Below are positions 1-7,133 of a stretch of 13,627 nucleotides of DNA, piece by piece. The stretch's first letter is position 1; every line of letters starts with the position of its first letter. A program made the translations under genes and the position numbers. The stretch spans positions 1-13,627 of the forward strand of contig JAIRTZ010000050.1 of NCBI GenBank assembly GCA_031254685.1, written 5' to 3'. Origin of the DNA: Methanomassiliicoccaceae archaeon (GTDB lineage Archaea > Thermoplasmatota > Thermoplasmata > Methanomassiliicoccales > Methanomethylophilaceae). Under the pieces are notes generated by a model. The model worked only from the letters and a program-made list of their open reading frames with translations. It did no database searches and was not told the DNA's origin.

Positions 1-1330
1 TGCTCATATACCGTATGCCGTCGGGGCTCACGATCTCGCCGTCCTTGGATATCGTGGTGAAGCAGATGTTCTTCGATATTATCAGGGACGGGTACATCGA
101 TTTGAAGTCGAGCACGCACACCCAGTGGTAAAGGCCGGGGGCCATCGTATGGACGTAACCGCCCTCGATCTGCTCGCTCCTGTTGAAATCCCCTGTCAGC
201 GGGACGCCGACGTTCAGACGGTCGGCTTTCCGTATCAGGATGGAATCGATCAGCTGGGACGACCCGGAGGTGAGCACATCCTCCAACGGAAGTTTCGAAA
301 CGGCGGCGAGGTCCATTCCTTTTCTGACCGTTCCGACGGCGTTCAGTATCCGAAGCGACAGTTCCGCGTCCCTTGTGGAATACCGCATCACCTTTTCGGG
401 ATCGCGCTCCCATTCGCTGTCCATCATCTTCGGGTCGACGTCCAGCTTCTGTTCGCCGAGCAGCTGCATCGAGACCGCGTTCAGCGTTTCCTGTTTGGGC
501 CGAAGCTCGCGCTTCACCGCCCACCATGCGTCCACGACCAACCGGCCCTTCAGTCTCCAGAACTTTTCGCTGACGACCCTCGGATGTCCGCGGTCCCTCC
601 CCCATCTGACCTCCGGCATCTTATTTTTCTGGGCCCTCTCTATTATTTTCTTTATATCGTAATTATCAATATTGTAACCGCTGATCACATCCGGGTCCTC
701 TTTCAGGATGTGCTCCGAGAATCTTTCGATGATGTCCTTTTCATTCCCGGATATCGGTTCGCATTCTCTTATCTTCCCGTCCTCGCCGATGACCGAGCAA
801 ATTGTGTATATCGTATCGCGGGCGATGCTGTTCTCTATGTCGAATGACAGTATCCTGAGGCCCGGGTCGAAGGGATCGATATTCTCGAATGACGATAATT
901 CGATCGCGAGATCGGTCGCATAATCATTCTTTATCTCGTTACCGTCGGCGGATATGCACGCCCCCATGTCGTTATCGTAAAGGTATCGGTGATGGAACGG
1001 GATGTCGGCCGCGAGTATCTCGTATCTCGGTTTCCACGTCCTGCGGTACGCCGGCACCGTCCACGGGTATTTGATCGTGACCTTGATGACATTGCGTTCC
1101 GCTCCCTTGTGGAACAGTTTCCGGTCCTCGACGGATACGACGTCGGGATCCGCGGCCAGCGCCTTGCGGACGTCGTCCCCCGCCCCGACGATGAAGAAGT
1201 ACGGTCTGAGACGGTCATCCAAGATGACGATGGACCGTTTATCGCGCGTTTTCCCGAACAGTTCCACTGTTACGCGGTCCCCGTCCTGTCTGTATGACGC
1301 ACTGATAAGCCTTACGTCCCATTTTCTCAT
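1..1330 (-). CDS. polB: Family B DNA polymerase, N-terminal 443 residues (3' end beyond window)
   Basis: This is a template-directed DNA polymerase with 3'-5' proofreading, the archaeal family B replicative or repair type. My translation from ATG at 1330 is open to the window edge, giving 443 residues. The order is an N-terminal domain (about 1-155), then the exonuclease: Exo I FDIEN with D164 and E166, Exo II YNIDNYD with N220 and D225, and Exo III YSTRD with Y317 and D321. The EGGY linker motif (389-392) follows, then polymerase motif A, DFKSMYPS (408-415), with catalytic D408. All exonuclease acidic residues are present, so proofreading should be intact. Motifs B and C and the thumb lie outside the window. 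The start is 4 bp after the ychF stop, with only a weak purine stretch (GGAAAG) upstream, so it is probably translated as the distal gene of the block. The family call is near certain. The PolB1/PolB3-type subclass is not resolved from this half. Confidence 0.95.
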   Translation of the reverse strand, partial: MRKWDVRLISASYRQDGDRVTVELFGKTRDKRSIVILDDRLRPYFFIVGAGDDVRKALAADPDVVSVEDRKLFHKGAERNVIKVTIKYPWTVPAYRRTWKPRYEILAADIPFHHRYLYDNDMGACISADGNEIKNDYATDLAIELSSFENIDPFDPGLRILSFDIENSIARDTIYTICSVIGEDGKIRECEPISGNEKDIIERFSEHILKEDPDVISGYNIDNYDIKKIIERAQKNKMPEVRWGRDRGHPRVVSEKFWRLKGRLVVDAWWAVKRELRPKQETLNAVSMQLLGEQKLDVDPKMMDSEWERDPEKVMRYSTRDAELSLRILNAVGTVRKGMDLAAVSKLPLEDVLTSGSSQLIDSILIRKADRLNVGVPLTGDFNRSEQIEGGYVHTMAPGLYHWVCVLDFKSMYPSLIISKNICFTTISKDGEIVSPDGIRYMS

Positions 1331-1334
1331 CTTA

Positions 1335-2522
1335 TTACTTTCCGGATATTATCTTGATCACATCGCCGTCCTGGAGCACGTACTCGGAACCGATGATGCG
1401 TTTGGTCTTTGCATTCACAGCCCTTATGAACTTTTCTCCGAGGTCGGTGTGGACGCGGTACGCGAGGTCCTTCGCCGTGGACCCCCTGGGCATCAGGAAC
1501 GCGTCCGGGAGGACGCGTCCGAAATGGTCCGTGTATTTGCCCTCGTCCTCGACCGGATACACCGTTATCAGGTCCAGCGTCTCGAAGGCGGCCATCTCCA
1601 GGCATCTCTGGACACCGGTCCCGCCGTATTGTCTCATCATCTGAGAGATACGGTCGAGCGCCCGTTTCTGGTTCTCGTTGAGCTTTCCCGGATCGATTAC
1701 GTCGAACGTTCCGCTGCCCGGCGAGTATCTTACGAGGCCGGCCGCCGCGGCCTTCCTGAGCGCGCGCTCCGCCTCAGCCATCGTCACGACGGCGGTACCG
1801 CTGATGCCCTTCACCAATTCGATGTTGCCCGGAGGGGCTATATCGGCCTTGTTCATGGCGACGATCATCGGTTTGCTGAGCTCCCGCAGCCTTACGGAAA
1901 TTTTGAGAAGTATGTCATCATCCCACTTCGTGGGGTCCTCCGGCGGCGAGACGTCGCGAAGCGCCTGTTTTATCTGCGACTCCGTTATATTGAGGCCGGC
2001 CAGCCTGCCGTGGACCGCCGTCTCCACCTTCTCGCCGGTCATCTTCGTCTGCCGCGCGATCTTGTTGAACCCGTTCTTCAATATCTCGCGGATCCAGTAT
2101 TCGATCTCCTTTCTCAGGAATTCGATGTCCTGGCGCGGGTCGTGCGTTCCCGGGTTCCCCGGATTTCCCTCAAGGTCCGTGGAACCGCTGACGTCGATCA
2201 CGTTGATCAGCGCGTCCGCCTGTCTGAGGTCGTCCAGGAACTGGTTCCCCAGTCCCTTTCCCTGCCACGCGTCGGGAACGAGGCCCGCGACGTCCAGCAT
2301 CTCGATCGGTACCGAACGCGTACCGTCGACGCATGCCGAATTGTTGGGATTGCAGACAACGCCGAGCGTTTTGCACGGACACGGCGTCCTTACGTACGCA
2401 ACACCTTTGTTCGCATGGATCGTGGTGAACGGATAATTCGCTATCTCGGCGGGCGCCATGGTGGCCGCCGCGAAGAAGGTTGATTTTCCGACGTTCGGTT
2501 TGCCGACTATCCCGATCTGCAT
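1335..2522 (-). CDS. ychF: YchF/OLA1-type translation-associated GTPase/ATPase with TGS domain
   Basis: This is a 395-residue TRAFAC-class P-loop NTPase of the Obg-like YchF family, whose members bind ribosomes and often prefer ATP. The P-loop GKPNVGKST is at 7-15, the G3 DVAG at 77-80 and the G4 NKAD at 224-227. A helical region about 125-215 interrupts the G domain, and a TGS domain fills about 316-395. The stretch around 48-64 holds four cysteines (C48, C50, C57, C64) typical of the archaeal branch. Length and motif order are normal for archaeal members. ATG at 2522 is the natural start because the P-loop begins six residues in. The SD is weak. The gene sits 16 bp after ksgA and 4 bp before polB, consistent with a translation role in the same transcript. 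The family is certain. Nucleotide preference and cellular role are inferred from the family. Confidence 0.96.
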   Translation of the reverse strand: MQIGIVGKPNVGKSTFFAAATMAPAEIANYPFTTIHANKGVAYVRTPCPCKTLGVVCNPNNSACVDGTRSVPIEMLDVAGLVPDAWQGKGLGNQFLDDLRQADALINVIDVSGSTDLEGNPGNPGTHDPRQDIEFLRKEIEYWIREILKNGFNKIARQTKMTGEKVETAVHGRLAGLNITESQIKQALRDVSPPEDPTKWDDDILLKISVRLRELSKPMIVAMNKADIAPPGNIELVKGISGTAVVTMAEAERALRKAAAAGLVRYSPGSGTFDVIDPGKLNENQKRALDRISQMMRQYGGTGVQRCLEMAAFETLDLITVYPVEDEGKYTDHFGRVLPDAFLMPRGSTAKDLAYRVHTDLGEKFIRAVNAKTKRIIGSEYVLQDGDVIKIISGK

Positions 2523-2538
2523 GGCATACGGATAAGCA

Positions 2539-3342
2539 TCAATCAGTTATATCTTTCCGCATATCGAATATTGCGTCGGAAAGCTTTCCGATGTCCTCCG
2601 GAGACAACGTTTCCATGCGGTCGTCAAGGAACGGCACGCCGTATCCGTCCGGTATGTCAATACCTTCGGTCCTCAGCGCGGAACGTATCTTCTTCCGCCG
2701 GTGAAGGAATCCCGCGCCGACGACTTTGAAGAATGTGTCCTCATCCTTTACGCTGAACGGGGCCGGCCTCGGAATTATCTCGACCAGCGCCGAATCCACC
2801 TTCGGCCGGGGCTTGAAGCGCGATGCGGGGACCGTTTCCAGGATGCGGCACTCCGCACGGTAGTATACGTTGACCGTAAGCCTCGAATAGTCCACCCCAC
2901 CGCGCTCCGCGACCATGCGTTCCGCGAACTCCTTCTGGACCATCACGACCGCCTTCTTAAAATCGTGACGCAGCAGTTTGAATATCACGGGAGTGGAGAT
3001 GCTGTACGGAAGGTTGCTCACGAACCTGTCGAAAACGGGCCACGGGACGCTGAGCGCATCGCCGCGTATGAGCTCTATGCGGCCGCCGAACATCTCTTCG
3101 ATATGATCGGCCAATTTCTCATCCAATTCTATTGCGGTCACGCTGCCGCAGACGTCTGTCAGTTTTTCGGTCAGTATGCCGAGTCCCGGCCCGACCTCCA
3201 GCACCCTGTCGCCGGCCTCGACCGCCGCGAAATTGATATGCCGGAGCGCAACGCGGTCGTCGGTCAGAAAATTCTGTCCCTTGCTTTTCTTCGGTCTGAT
3301 GTCGCGCTCGCTCATGAGCCTGGATGTTTCATTTCGATTCAT
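2539..3342 (-). CDS. rsmA: 16S rRNA dimethyladenosine transferase (RsmA/KsgA/Dim1)
   Basis: This enzyme uses S-adenosylmethionine to dimethylate two adjacent adenines in the 3'-terminal helix 45 of small-subunit rRNA, a late 30S maturation step. The 267-residue protein has the family entry motif GQNFL (22-26), the SAM motif I EVGPGLG (49-55), an acidic ribose-binding E72 in AIELD, and the catalytic motif NLPYS (110-114). A C-terminal helical domain follows, starting near PRPKVDSALV. Size matches the family. Its ATG at 3342 overlaps the DUF655 stop as ATGA, indicating translational coupling. No clear SD precedes it. An internal ATG at residue 10 (3315) is an alternative start that would not touch the catalytic core. 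DUF655-KsgA adjacency is common in archaea and fits a joint role in ribosome maturation. Confidence 0.96.
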   Translation of the reverse strand: MNRNETSRLMSERDIRPKKSKGQNFLTDDRVALRHINFAAVEAGDRVLEVGPGLGILTEKLTDVCGSVTAIELDEKLADHIEEMFGGRIELIRGDALSVPWPVFDRFVSNLPYSISTPVIFKLLRHDFKKAVVMVQKEFAERMVAERGGVDYSRLTVNVYYRAECRILETVPASRFKPRPKVDSALVEIIPRPAPFSVKDEDTFFKVVGAGFLHRRKKIRSALRTEGIDIPDGYGVPFLDDRMETLSPEDIGKLSDAIFDMRKDITD

Positions 3343-3884
3343 CTGACGAAGATGTAATGTTTTAACGTCATGTCGGACAGTTCCTGGACTATGCGTTTGA
3401 CGATCAGCTTCTCCGGGCCCTTGAGCAGCGGCACCCTTGCGCCGAGGTCGGTGAAGTCCTTGAACCTCCCCTTCTTGCGCTCGTCCAGCACCGCTATCAG
3501 CGTCTTCTTCCCGAGTCCCGGCAATTCCTCCAGCATGTGCTTTCGCAACGATATCGCCTCTGCCTCGTTATAAAATCGAATGAACCTCTCCTGCGCTTTC
3601 ATCACGATGTCGAGTATGACAAAATCAAGCTCCGCCTTTGCGGCGCTGGTCAGTTCCTCGAAGCTGACGCGTTTCTTGATGTGGTCGACCTGCGTCCGCA
3701 GCCCCGTATCTTTTCCGATGTACACGCGGTCGCCTATGTTGATCTTCGCGCTGGCCTTGGGGACTATCTCGAACAGCTTGAACTCTTCCTCGCCGATGGC
3801 ATAGCACAGCGGCTCCCGTTTGGCGAATCCGCCCGAGGGCAGACCCTGCGCTAAGTAATCTAGGATGTGTGCGTACTCTTCCAT
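3339..3884 (-). CDS. DUF655 helix-hairpin-helix protein, likely nucleic-acid binding
   Basis: This 181-residue protein belongs to archaeal family DUF655, whose molecular function is not established. The N-terminal part (about 20-75) is rich in predicted beta strands with the segment INIGDRVYIGKD, resembling a small barrel. A charged helical middle follows, and residues about 117-150 (EELPGLGKKTLIAVLDERK, then FTDLGARV) look like a helix-hairpin-helix DNA/RNA-binding motif. The reading frame extends to 3920, but I chose ATG at 3884. It has a strong SD (AGAGGGG, 3890-3896) and leaves a 19-bp gap to rpoF, whereas the longer form would overlap rpoF with no benefit. It overlaps rsmA by ATGA. Its place between RpoF/L21e and KsgA suggests a role in rRNA or ribosome biology. 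That is guilt by association, not shown by sequence. Confidence 0.9.
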   Translation of the reverse strand: MEEYAHILDYLAQGLPSGGFAKREPLCYAIGEEEFKLFEIVPKASAKINIGDRVYIGKDTGLRTQVDHIKKRVSFEELTSAAKAELDFVILDIVMKAQERFIRFYNEAEAISLRKHMLEELPGLGKKTLIAVLDERKKGRFKDFTDLGARVPLLKGPEKLIVKRIVQELSDMTLKHYIFVR

Positions 3885-3903
3885 TCGATCCCCTCTGCGG
3901 TAC

Positions 3904-4221
3904 TCAAAGGTACTTTCCAACTATTTCTATTATCTGTTTGACATCGTCGGCGGAAAGGTTCACCCTTTCCTTGGCGAATATCGCACGGACGTCCTCCGGG
4001 TACTTCGGAAGTATGTCCCCGATCTTGTACGCAGCATAATCGGTCATGAACTTCAGCGTGCGCAGCTCCGCGTCAAGCGCTTTGATATCATCGGATGACA
4101 ACGACGCCATTGCCTGCGAATGTTCCGCCGCGGACCTTTGCGCGGGGCCCAATTCCCTTTTCTCGCCTTCGGAGGCGAGCATCGCCTTGACATCGGCCAG
4201 AGCTACGTACTGTTCAGCCAT
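3904..4221 (-). CDS. rpoF: DNA-directed RNA polymerase subunit F (Rpo4/RpoF)
   Basis: This is the archaeal homologue of eukaryotic Rpb4. With subunit E (Rpb7) it forms the RNA polymerase stalk that binds emerging RNA and aids initiation and termination. The protein is about 105 residues, all alpha. The C-terminal HRDC-like part ends with the family-typical stretch around PEDVRAIFAKERVNLSADD followed by KQIIEIVGKYL. Two starts are possible: GTG at 4230, directly after the L21e stop, or ATG at 4221 preceded by GAGTGA at a 5-base spacing. I prefer ATG 4221 because of that SD. The L21e-RpoF-DUF655-KsgA order is a recurring archaeal arrangement. Subunit E is not in this window. Confidence 0.93.
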   Translation of the reverse strand: MAEQYVALADVKAMLASEGEKRELGPAQRSAAEHSQAMASLSSDDIKALDAELRTLKFMTDYAAYKIGDILPKYPEDVRAIFAKERVNLSADDVKQIIEIVGKYL

Positions 4222-4230
4222 ATTTATCAC

Positions 4231-4521
4231 TCAGTTGTTTCTTTTCAGGTGCTCCGGACGAGCCACCACAGTCTTCAGTTTGTTTCCGTCGTAGACCTCG
4301 ACCTCATACGCCGCCCCTCTCTTTCCCATGACGACGCCGGTCAGCCCGTGGAACCTTGAGAACGGCATTCCGCCGTGCACGCTCGGGTCTATGATTATGT
4401 TTACCTTCGTGCCTTCCTCAAATTCCTGGAACCCCTTCGTTATCGGCGAAAGGCCGCGTGCCCTGGGCTTCTTGCTCAGGAGAGTGCGTGTCTTCGTCCT
4501 TGTCCCTTTGGATGCTTTCAT
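4231..4521 (-). CDS. rpl21e: 50S ribosomal protein L21e
   Basis: This is a 96-residue archaeal/eukaryotic-type large-subunit protein with no bacterial orthologue under this family. It begins with the basic N-terminus MKASKGTRTKTRTLLSKKPR and continues with GLSPITKGFQEFEEGTKV and a compact SH3-like barrel (about 38-90) containing DPSVHGGMPFSRFHGLTGVV, the family hallmark. A basic tail (PEHLKRNN) follows. Length is normal. The ATG overlaps the pus10 stop by ATGA and has an SD (AGGTGG) inside the pus10 coding end, so translation is probably coupled to Pus10. It joins rRNA-maturation and tRNA-modification enzymes to core ribosome production in one transcript. Confidence 0.97.
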   Translation of the reverse strand: MKASKGTRTKTRTLLSKKPRARGLSPITKGFQEFEEGTKVNIIIDPSVHGGMPFSRFHGLTGVVMGKRGAAYEVEVYDGNKLKTVVARPEHLKRNN

Positions 4522-5747
4522 TTGTCCACCTTTCCATCGTTTACTGCCAATACATCAAGAGTCTCCACGCGGCACTGCACGCCGAGGATGCCGGAGAAGC
4601 ACGGATCGCTCCTTCCTCCGTCGCCGGATACGAACTCCTTCACATACGTGCCCGATCCCGTTTCCAGGGTCAGGTCGAATGTTCCGTCGTCTATCCAATC
4701 CGCCTCGACCCAAAGTATCTCCCTTTTTCTCACGAGGTCGGCGCGTCTGTGCTCCACCCGTACGGGAGTCCTCTGGTCTATACAGAGATTCCTGATTGAA
4801 CGGGCTACCTCATTTACTCTCTCTTTATTAACTTTACCGTCCGCGCGCACCCTTATTTTATATGTTTTCGTAGGGGCGAGGTCCTTGGTCCATTGCACCT
4901 TCTCGCGTGTGACGAACGATAAACTGTTAAATTTCGCCAGGTCGGAGAGGTTCGCCCTTCTCTCGAGTTCCGCGAGATCGATATTCCTCATCCTCGGTTC
5001 GCTGACCTCAAGGACGAACGGCCTTCCGGTGCCGAGCATCAGCGCGTCGATGTCCTCGCGCCCCATCCCGTGGAGCGCGTGCGTCTTTCCGGAACTCATT
5101 TCCACCGCTATGTCACCGATGATCTCCTGCACGGACGTCACGTACATCTTGCCCACGCCCCTGCACCTCGGGCATCCCTTTCCCTTGCACACCCTGCACG
5201 GCCAGATCGTCTGCGGTATCTCCCTTGATAATTTGTTGTATCGTCCGTAAATGAATATCGGCGCTATGTCCAGCGTAACGTCGGCGAACTGCGTGTCGAC
5301 GCACGCGACCACCTGAGGGTTCTTGAAGTCGACCGCGCGGTCTATCATGCAGAACACAAGTTTCCCGATCTCTCTGTTGAGTTCCGTCTTTATCGCCTCG
5401 GCGTTCTCCGTTCCCAGTTCCGCCCACAGTTCCTTTTCCTTTGAGGCGGTCTCCTGATCGATGCGCGTCCCGATCAGGAAGTTATCCGATCCCACATCGG
5501 TCAGCGATGCCGCGGCGGCCTCCGCGAACAATTCCAGCGAATCGAAAACATTGCCGCAGAGCGGGCACGCCTCCGGCGGTTCCGACGGAATGCCGTTCTC
5601 TCTCAATGCGTCGCGTATCAGCTGCCCCCGCTGTACGTTGGTCATCCCCGTTCCCAGTTTACCGAAGAGACGTCCCAGGCAGCGGTCGCACAATCCCTTC
5701 TCCGACGCCGCCCCGGCCTTTCCGATGTCAATTGTCCAGTCGTCCAA
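4518..5747 (-). CDS. pus10: tRNA pseudouridine synthase Pus10 (positions 54/55), TTG start
   Basis: This is the archaeal pseudouridine synthase that isomerises uridines 54 and 55 in the tRNA T-arm, replacing bacterial TruB for this site. The 409-residue protein carries an N-terminal zinc-binding pair of knuckles (C20/C23 and C61/C64), a THUMP-like middle region, a second four-cysteine cluster (C184, C187, C192, C195), and the catalytic signature HGMGREDID at 226-234 followed by MLGTGRPF. The catalytic aspartate lies in this signature. The frame starts with TTG at 5747. An in-frame TGA stands 12 bases upstream and the first ATG is only at residue 35, which would delete C20/C23, so TTG is the credible start. 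It is backed by an SD, GAGGCGA (5752-5758). Overlap with L21e is ATGA. Family assignment is firm. The unusual start is inferred. Confidence 0.95.
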   Translation of the reverse strand: MDDWTIDIGKAGAASEKGLCDRCLGRLFGKLGTGMTNVQRGQLIRDALRENGIPSEPPEACPLCGNVFDSLELFAEAAAASLTDVGSDNFLIGTRIDQETASKEKELWAELGTENAEAIKTELNREIGKLVFCMIDRAVDFKNPQVVACVDTQFADVTLDIAPIFIYGRYNKLSREIPQTIWPCRVCKGKGCPRCRGVGKMYVTSVQEIIGDIAVEMSSGKTHALHGMGREDIDALMLGTGRPFVLEVSEPRMRNIDLAELERRANLSDLAKFNSLSFVTREKVQWTKDLAPTKTYKIRVRADGKVNKERVNEVARSIRNLCIDQRTPVRVEHRRADLVRKREILWVEADWIDDGTFDLTLETGSGTYVKEFVSGDGGRSDPCFSGILGVQCRVETLDVLAVNDGKVDK

Positions 5748-5751
5748 GCGA

Positions 5752-5758
5752 TCGCCTC
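5752..5758 (-). promoter_or_regulatory. Shine-Dalgarno for the TTG-started pus10
   Basis: GAGGCGA lies four bases upstream of the TTG at 5747 and overlaps the TGA stop of the KH gene. It is the main support for TTG as the pus10 start, together with the loss of zinc-ligand cysteines if a later ATG were used. Confidence 0.6.
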
Positions 5759-6296
5759 AGATATCGAATCCCATCTCGGCGATCCTGAGCTTCGGGCGCT
5801 GGCCCTCAAGGTATCTGTACACCGTGGAATGTTCGCTTCCGTTCAGCAGCATCTCGATCGCGTGCTTTGCAACGGGCAGTCCCGCGGAACTTCCGATCAG
5901 GGCGACCGTATTGCCGTACACGGACATGCTCACTCCCGCGAGGTCCTCTATCAGCTCGCGCGTCTTGCCGTCATGCCCAATGATCCTGCCGCGTATCCTC
6001 GACATCTGATTCGATCTGCTGCCGAACTCCTTCAGGTCGATGACCTCGAAATACTCGTCATCCTGGAACAGCCTCATGGCGCGCTCCGGCGAGAATCCGC
6101 GGCCGATCGCCTTGATGACGTCCAGGAGCTGCAGCGCCTTCAGAGGGTCCTTCGCCTTATCGTCATGAATGATCACTTCGCCCTCGGTGTCGACCTCTAT
6201 CGTCACTCCGGACGTTCTCATGAGCGATCTCTTCGTTTCTCCTTTGTTGCCTATGATCGTGCCGACGCGGTCAGCGGGGATCCTGACAGACCTCAT
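5757..6296 (-). CDS. Two-KH-domain RNA-binding protein, Dim2/Pno1-like
   Basis: This 179-residue protein has two KH domains. The first has a GNKG loop (G16-G19, in VGTIIGNKGETK) and the second a GHDG loop (G107-G110, in GRIIGHDGKTRELIE). It matches the archaeal relatives of eukaryotic Dim2/Pno1 and Krr1, which bind the 3' end of small-subunit rRNA during 40S assembly and work near Dim1 and Rio1. Here the genes for the Dim1 (rsmA) and Rio1 homologues lie in the same block, which supports a 30S-maturation role. Its ATG at 6296 overlaps the RIO1 stop (ATGA), with an SD-like GAGGATGAG. The TGA stop at 5757-5759 lies in the same reading frame as the downstream pus10. KH family membership is secure. 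The 30S role is inferred from homologues and neighbours. Confidence 0.93.
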   Translation of the reverse strand: MRSVRIPADRVGTIIGNKGETKRSLMRTSGVTIEVDTEGEVIIHDDKAKDPLKALQLLDVIKAIGRGFSPERAMRLFQDDEYFEVIDLKEFGSRSNQMSRIRGRIIGHDGKTRELIEDLAGVSMSVYGNTVALIGSSAGLPVAKHAIEMLLNGSEHSTVYRYLEGQRPKLRIAEMGFDI

Positions 6297-7123
6297 TGCT
6301 CATCCTCCTCCTCGTCATCGTTGTCATCGTTATCGTCTTCGTTATCGTCATCATCCGTTCCTCCGAGGGCCTCCTCCATGATGACCTCCATCTTGATGAT
6401 ATCGGCGCCGCGGTTCTTGAAGAATCGGTTCACGTTATTTATGTCCCTCTTCAGTAACTCTTTGGAATTGAAATGGTCGGCGGTCATCGCCTGTCCGCAG
6501 TCTATGAGCATCGGCTCCCCGTCGTACATCAGGATGTTGTACTCGCTCATGTCGCCGTGCACAAGGTGCGCCTCCTGCCAGCCGTCTATTATGAACGCGA
6601 CCACCTCGTCATATATCTCCGTGGGCTCCTCAAGGACGACGTCCCTCAGCTGCGGGGCAGGCCCGCTCTCATCGCCGATGTATTCCATCACGAGACAGTT
6701 CTTGCTGCACGTGATCGGCTCCGGGACGGGGATCTCGGCGTCATAATATCTCTGGAGGTTGCGGAACTCCTTGTTCGCCCAGGCGTGTATCAGTTTCCGG
6801 CGGTTGCCGCTCAGTCCCTTGAATCTCGGGTCGCCCTCGATATATTTTCCCACGCGCTTGAACGTGGACGTGGACGTTCTGAATATCTTCAGCGCAACGG
6901 GATCGCCGTCCGGGTCGGTCGCGTAGAACACGTTGCCTTCCTTACCCGTCGCGATCGGGTATCTCACAGAATCGATTATCCCCGAGGTCATCATGTCGTA
7001 CAGCGTCATTAACGTCTGCTTATCGAACACTTCGTCGACGGTCTGACGTTCATCGCCCGTCTTATTGGTCTTCAGCGCATCCACGCGTGCCTCCAGGTAC
7101 GCGTATTTCTCATCGTACGACAT
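6293..7123 (-). CDS. rio1: RIO1-type atypical serine kinase/ATPase with acidic C-terminal tail
   Basis: RIO1 proteins are atypical kinases/ATPases acting in late small-subunit maturation. The 276-residue protein shows the nucleotide loop around IATGKEGNVF (57-66), the invariant lysine K79 in VALKIF, the catalytic loop VHGDMSEYNIL (188-198) with D191 and N196, and the metal-binding LIDCGQ (206-211) with D208. All catalytic residues are present. Residues 257-276 form a low-complexity acidic tail in which 16 of 20 residues are Asp or Glu. The start ATG at 7123 is 10 bases after the aIF1A stop, with GTGA upstream as a weak SD. The stop overlaps the KH gene start (ATGA). The aIF1A-RIO1-KH order is a recurrent archaeal arrangement that pairs initiation with 30S assembly. 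Confidence 0.96.
   Translation of the reverse strand: MSYDEKYAYLEARVDALKTNKTGDERQTVDEVFDKQTLMTLYDMMTSGIIDSVRYPIATGKEGNVFYATDPDGDPVALKIFRTSTSTFKRVGKYIEGDPRFKGLSGNRRKLIHAWANKEFRNLQRYYDAEIPVPEPITCSKNCLVMEYIGDESGPAPQLRDVVLEEPTEIYDEVVAFIIDGWQEAHLVHGDMSEYNILMYDGEPMLIDCGQAMTADHFNSKELLKRDINNVNRFFKNRGADIIKMEVIMEEALGGTDDDDNEDDNDDNDDEEEDEQ
6296..6355 (-). repeat. Low-complexity GAT/GAC/AAC/GAG tract encoding the RIO1 acidic tail
   Basis: These twenty codons encode only Asp, Glu and Asn plus one Gln. On the plus strand the tract reads as imperfect tcatcg/ttatcg units. It is coding, not an intergenic satellite. It ends at the 4-bp RIO1/KH junction and so also supplies the SD region of the KH gene. Confidence 0.75.
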
Positions 7124-7133
7124 TTCCGGTCAC

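Noticed and set aside
1002..2483. A 493-codon open frame on the plus strand opposite ychF and the polB start
   Set aside because: It is antisense to two strongly recognisable genes, has no family features, and is explained by the codon bias of the G+C-rich opposite strand.
5757..5759. TGA between the KH gene and pus10 as a selenocysteine codon
   Set aside because: Both flanking proteins are complete at normal family length and no stem-loop of the required kind was evident, so it is most simply a stop.
5829..6746. A 305-codon plus-strand open frame with long serine runs
   Set aside because: It is the mirror of the KH and RIO1 genes. The serine runs are the complement of the acidic RIO1 tail.
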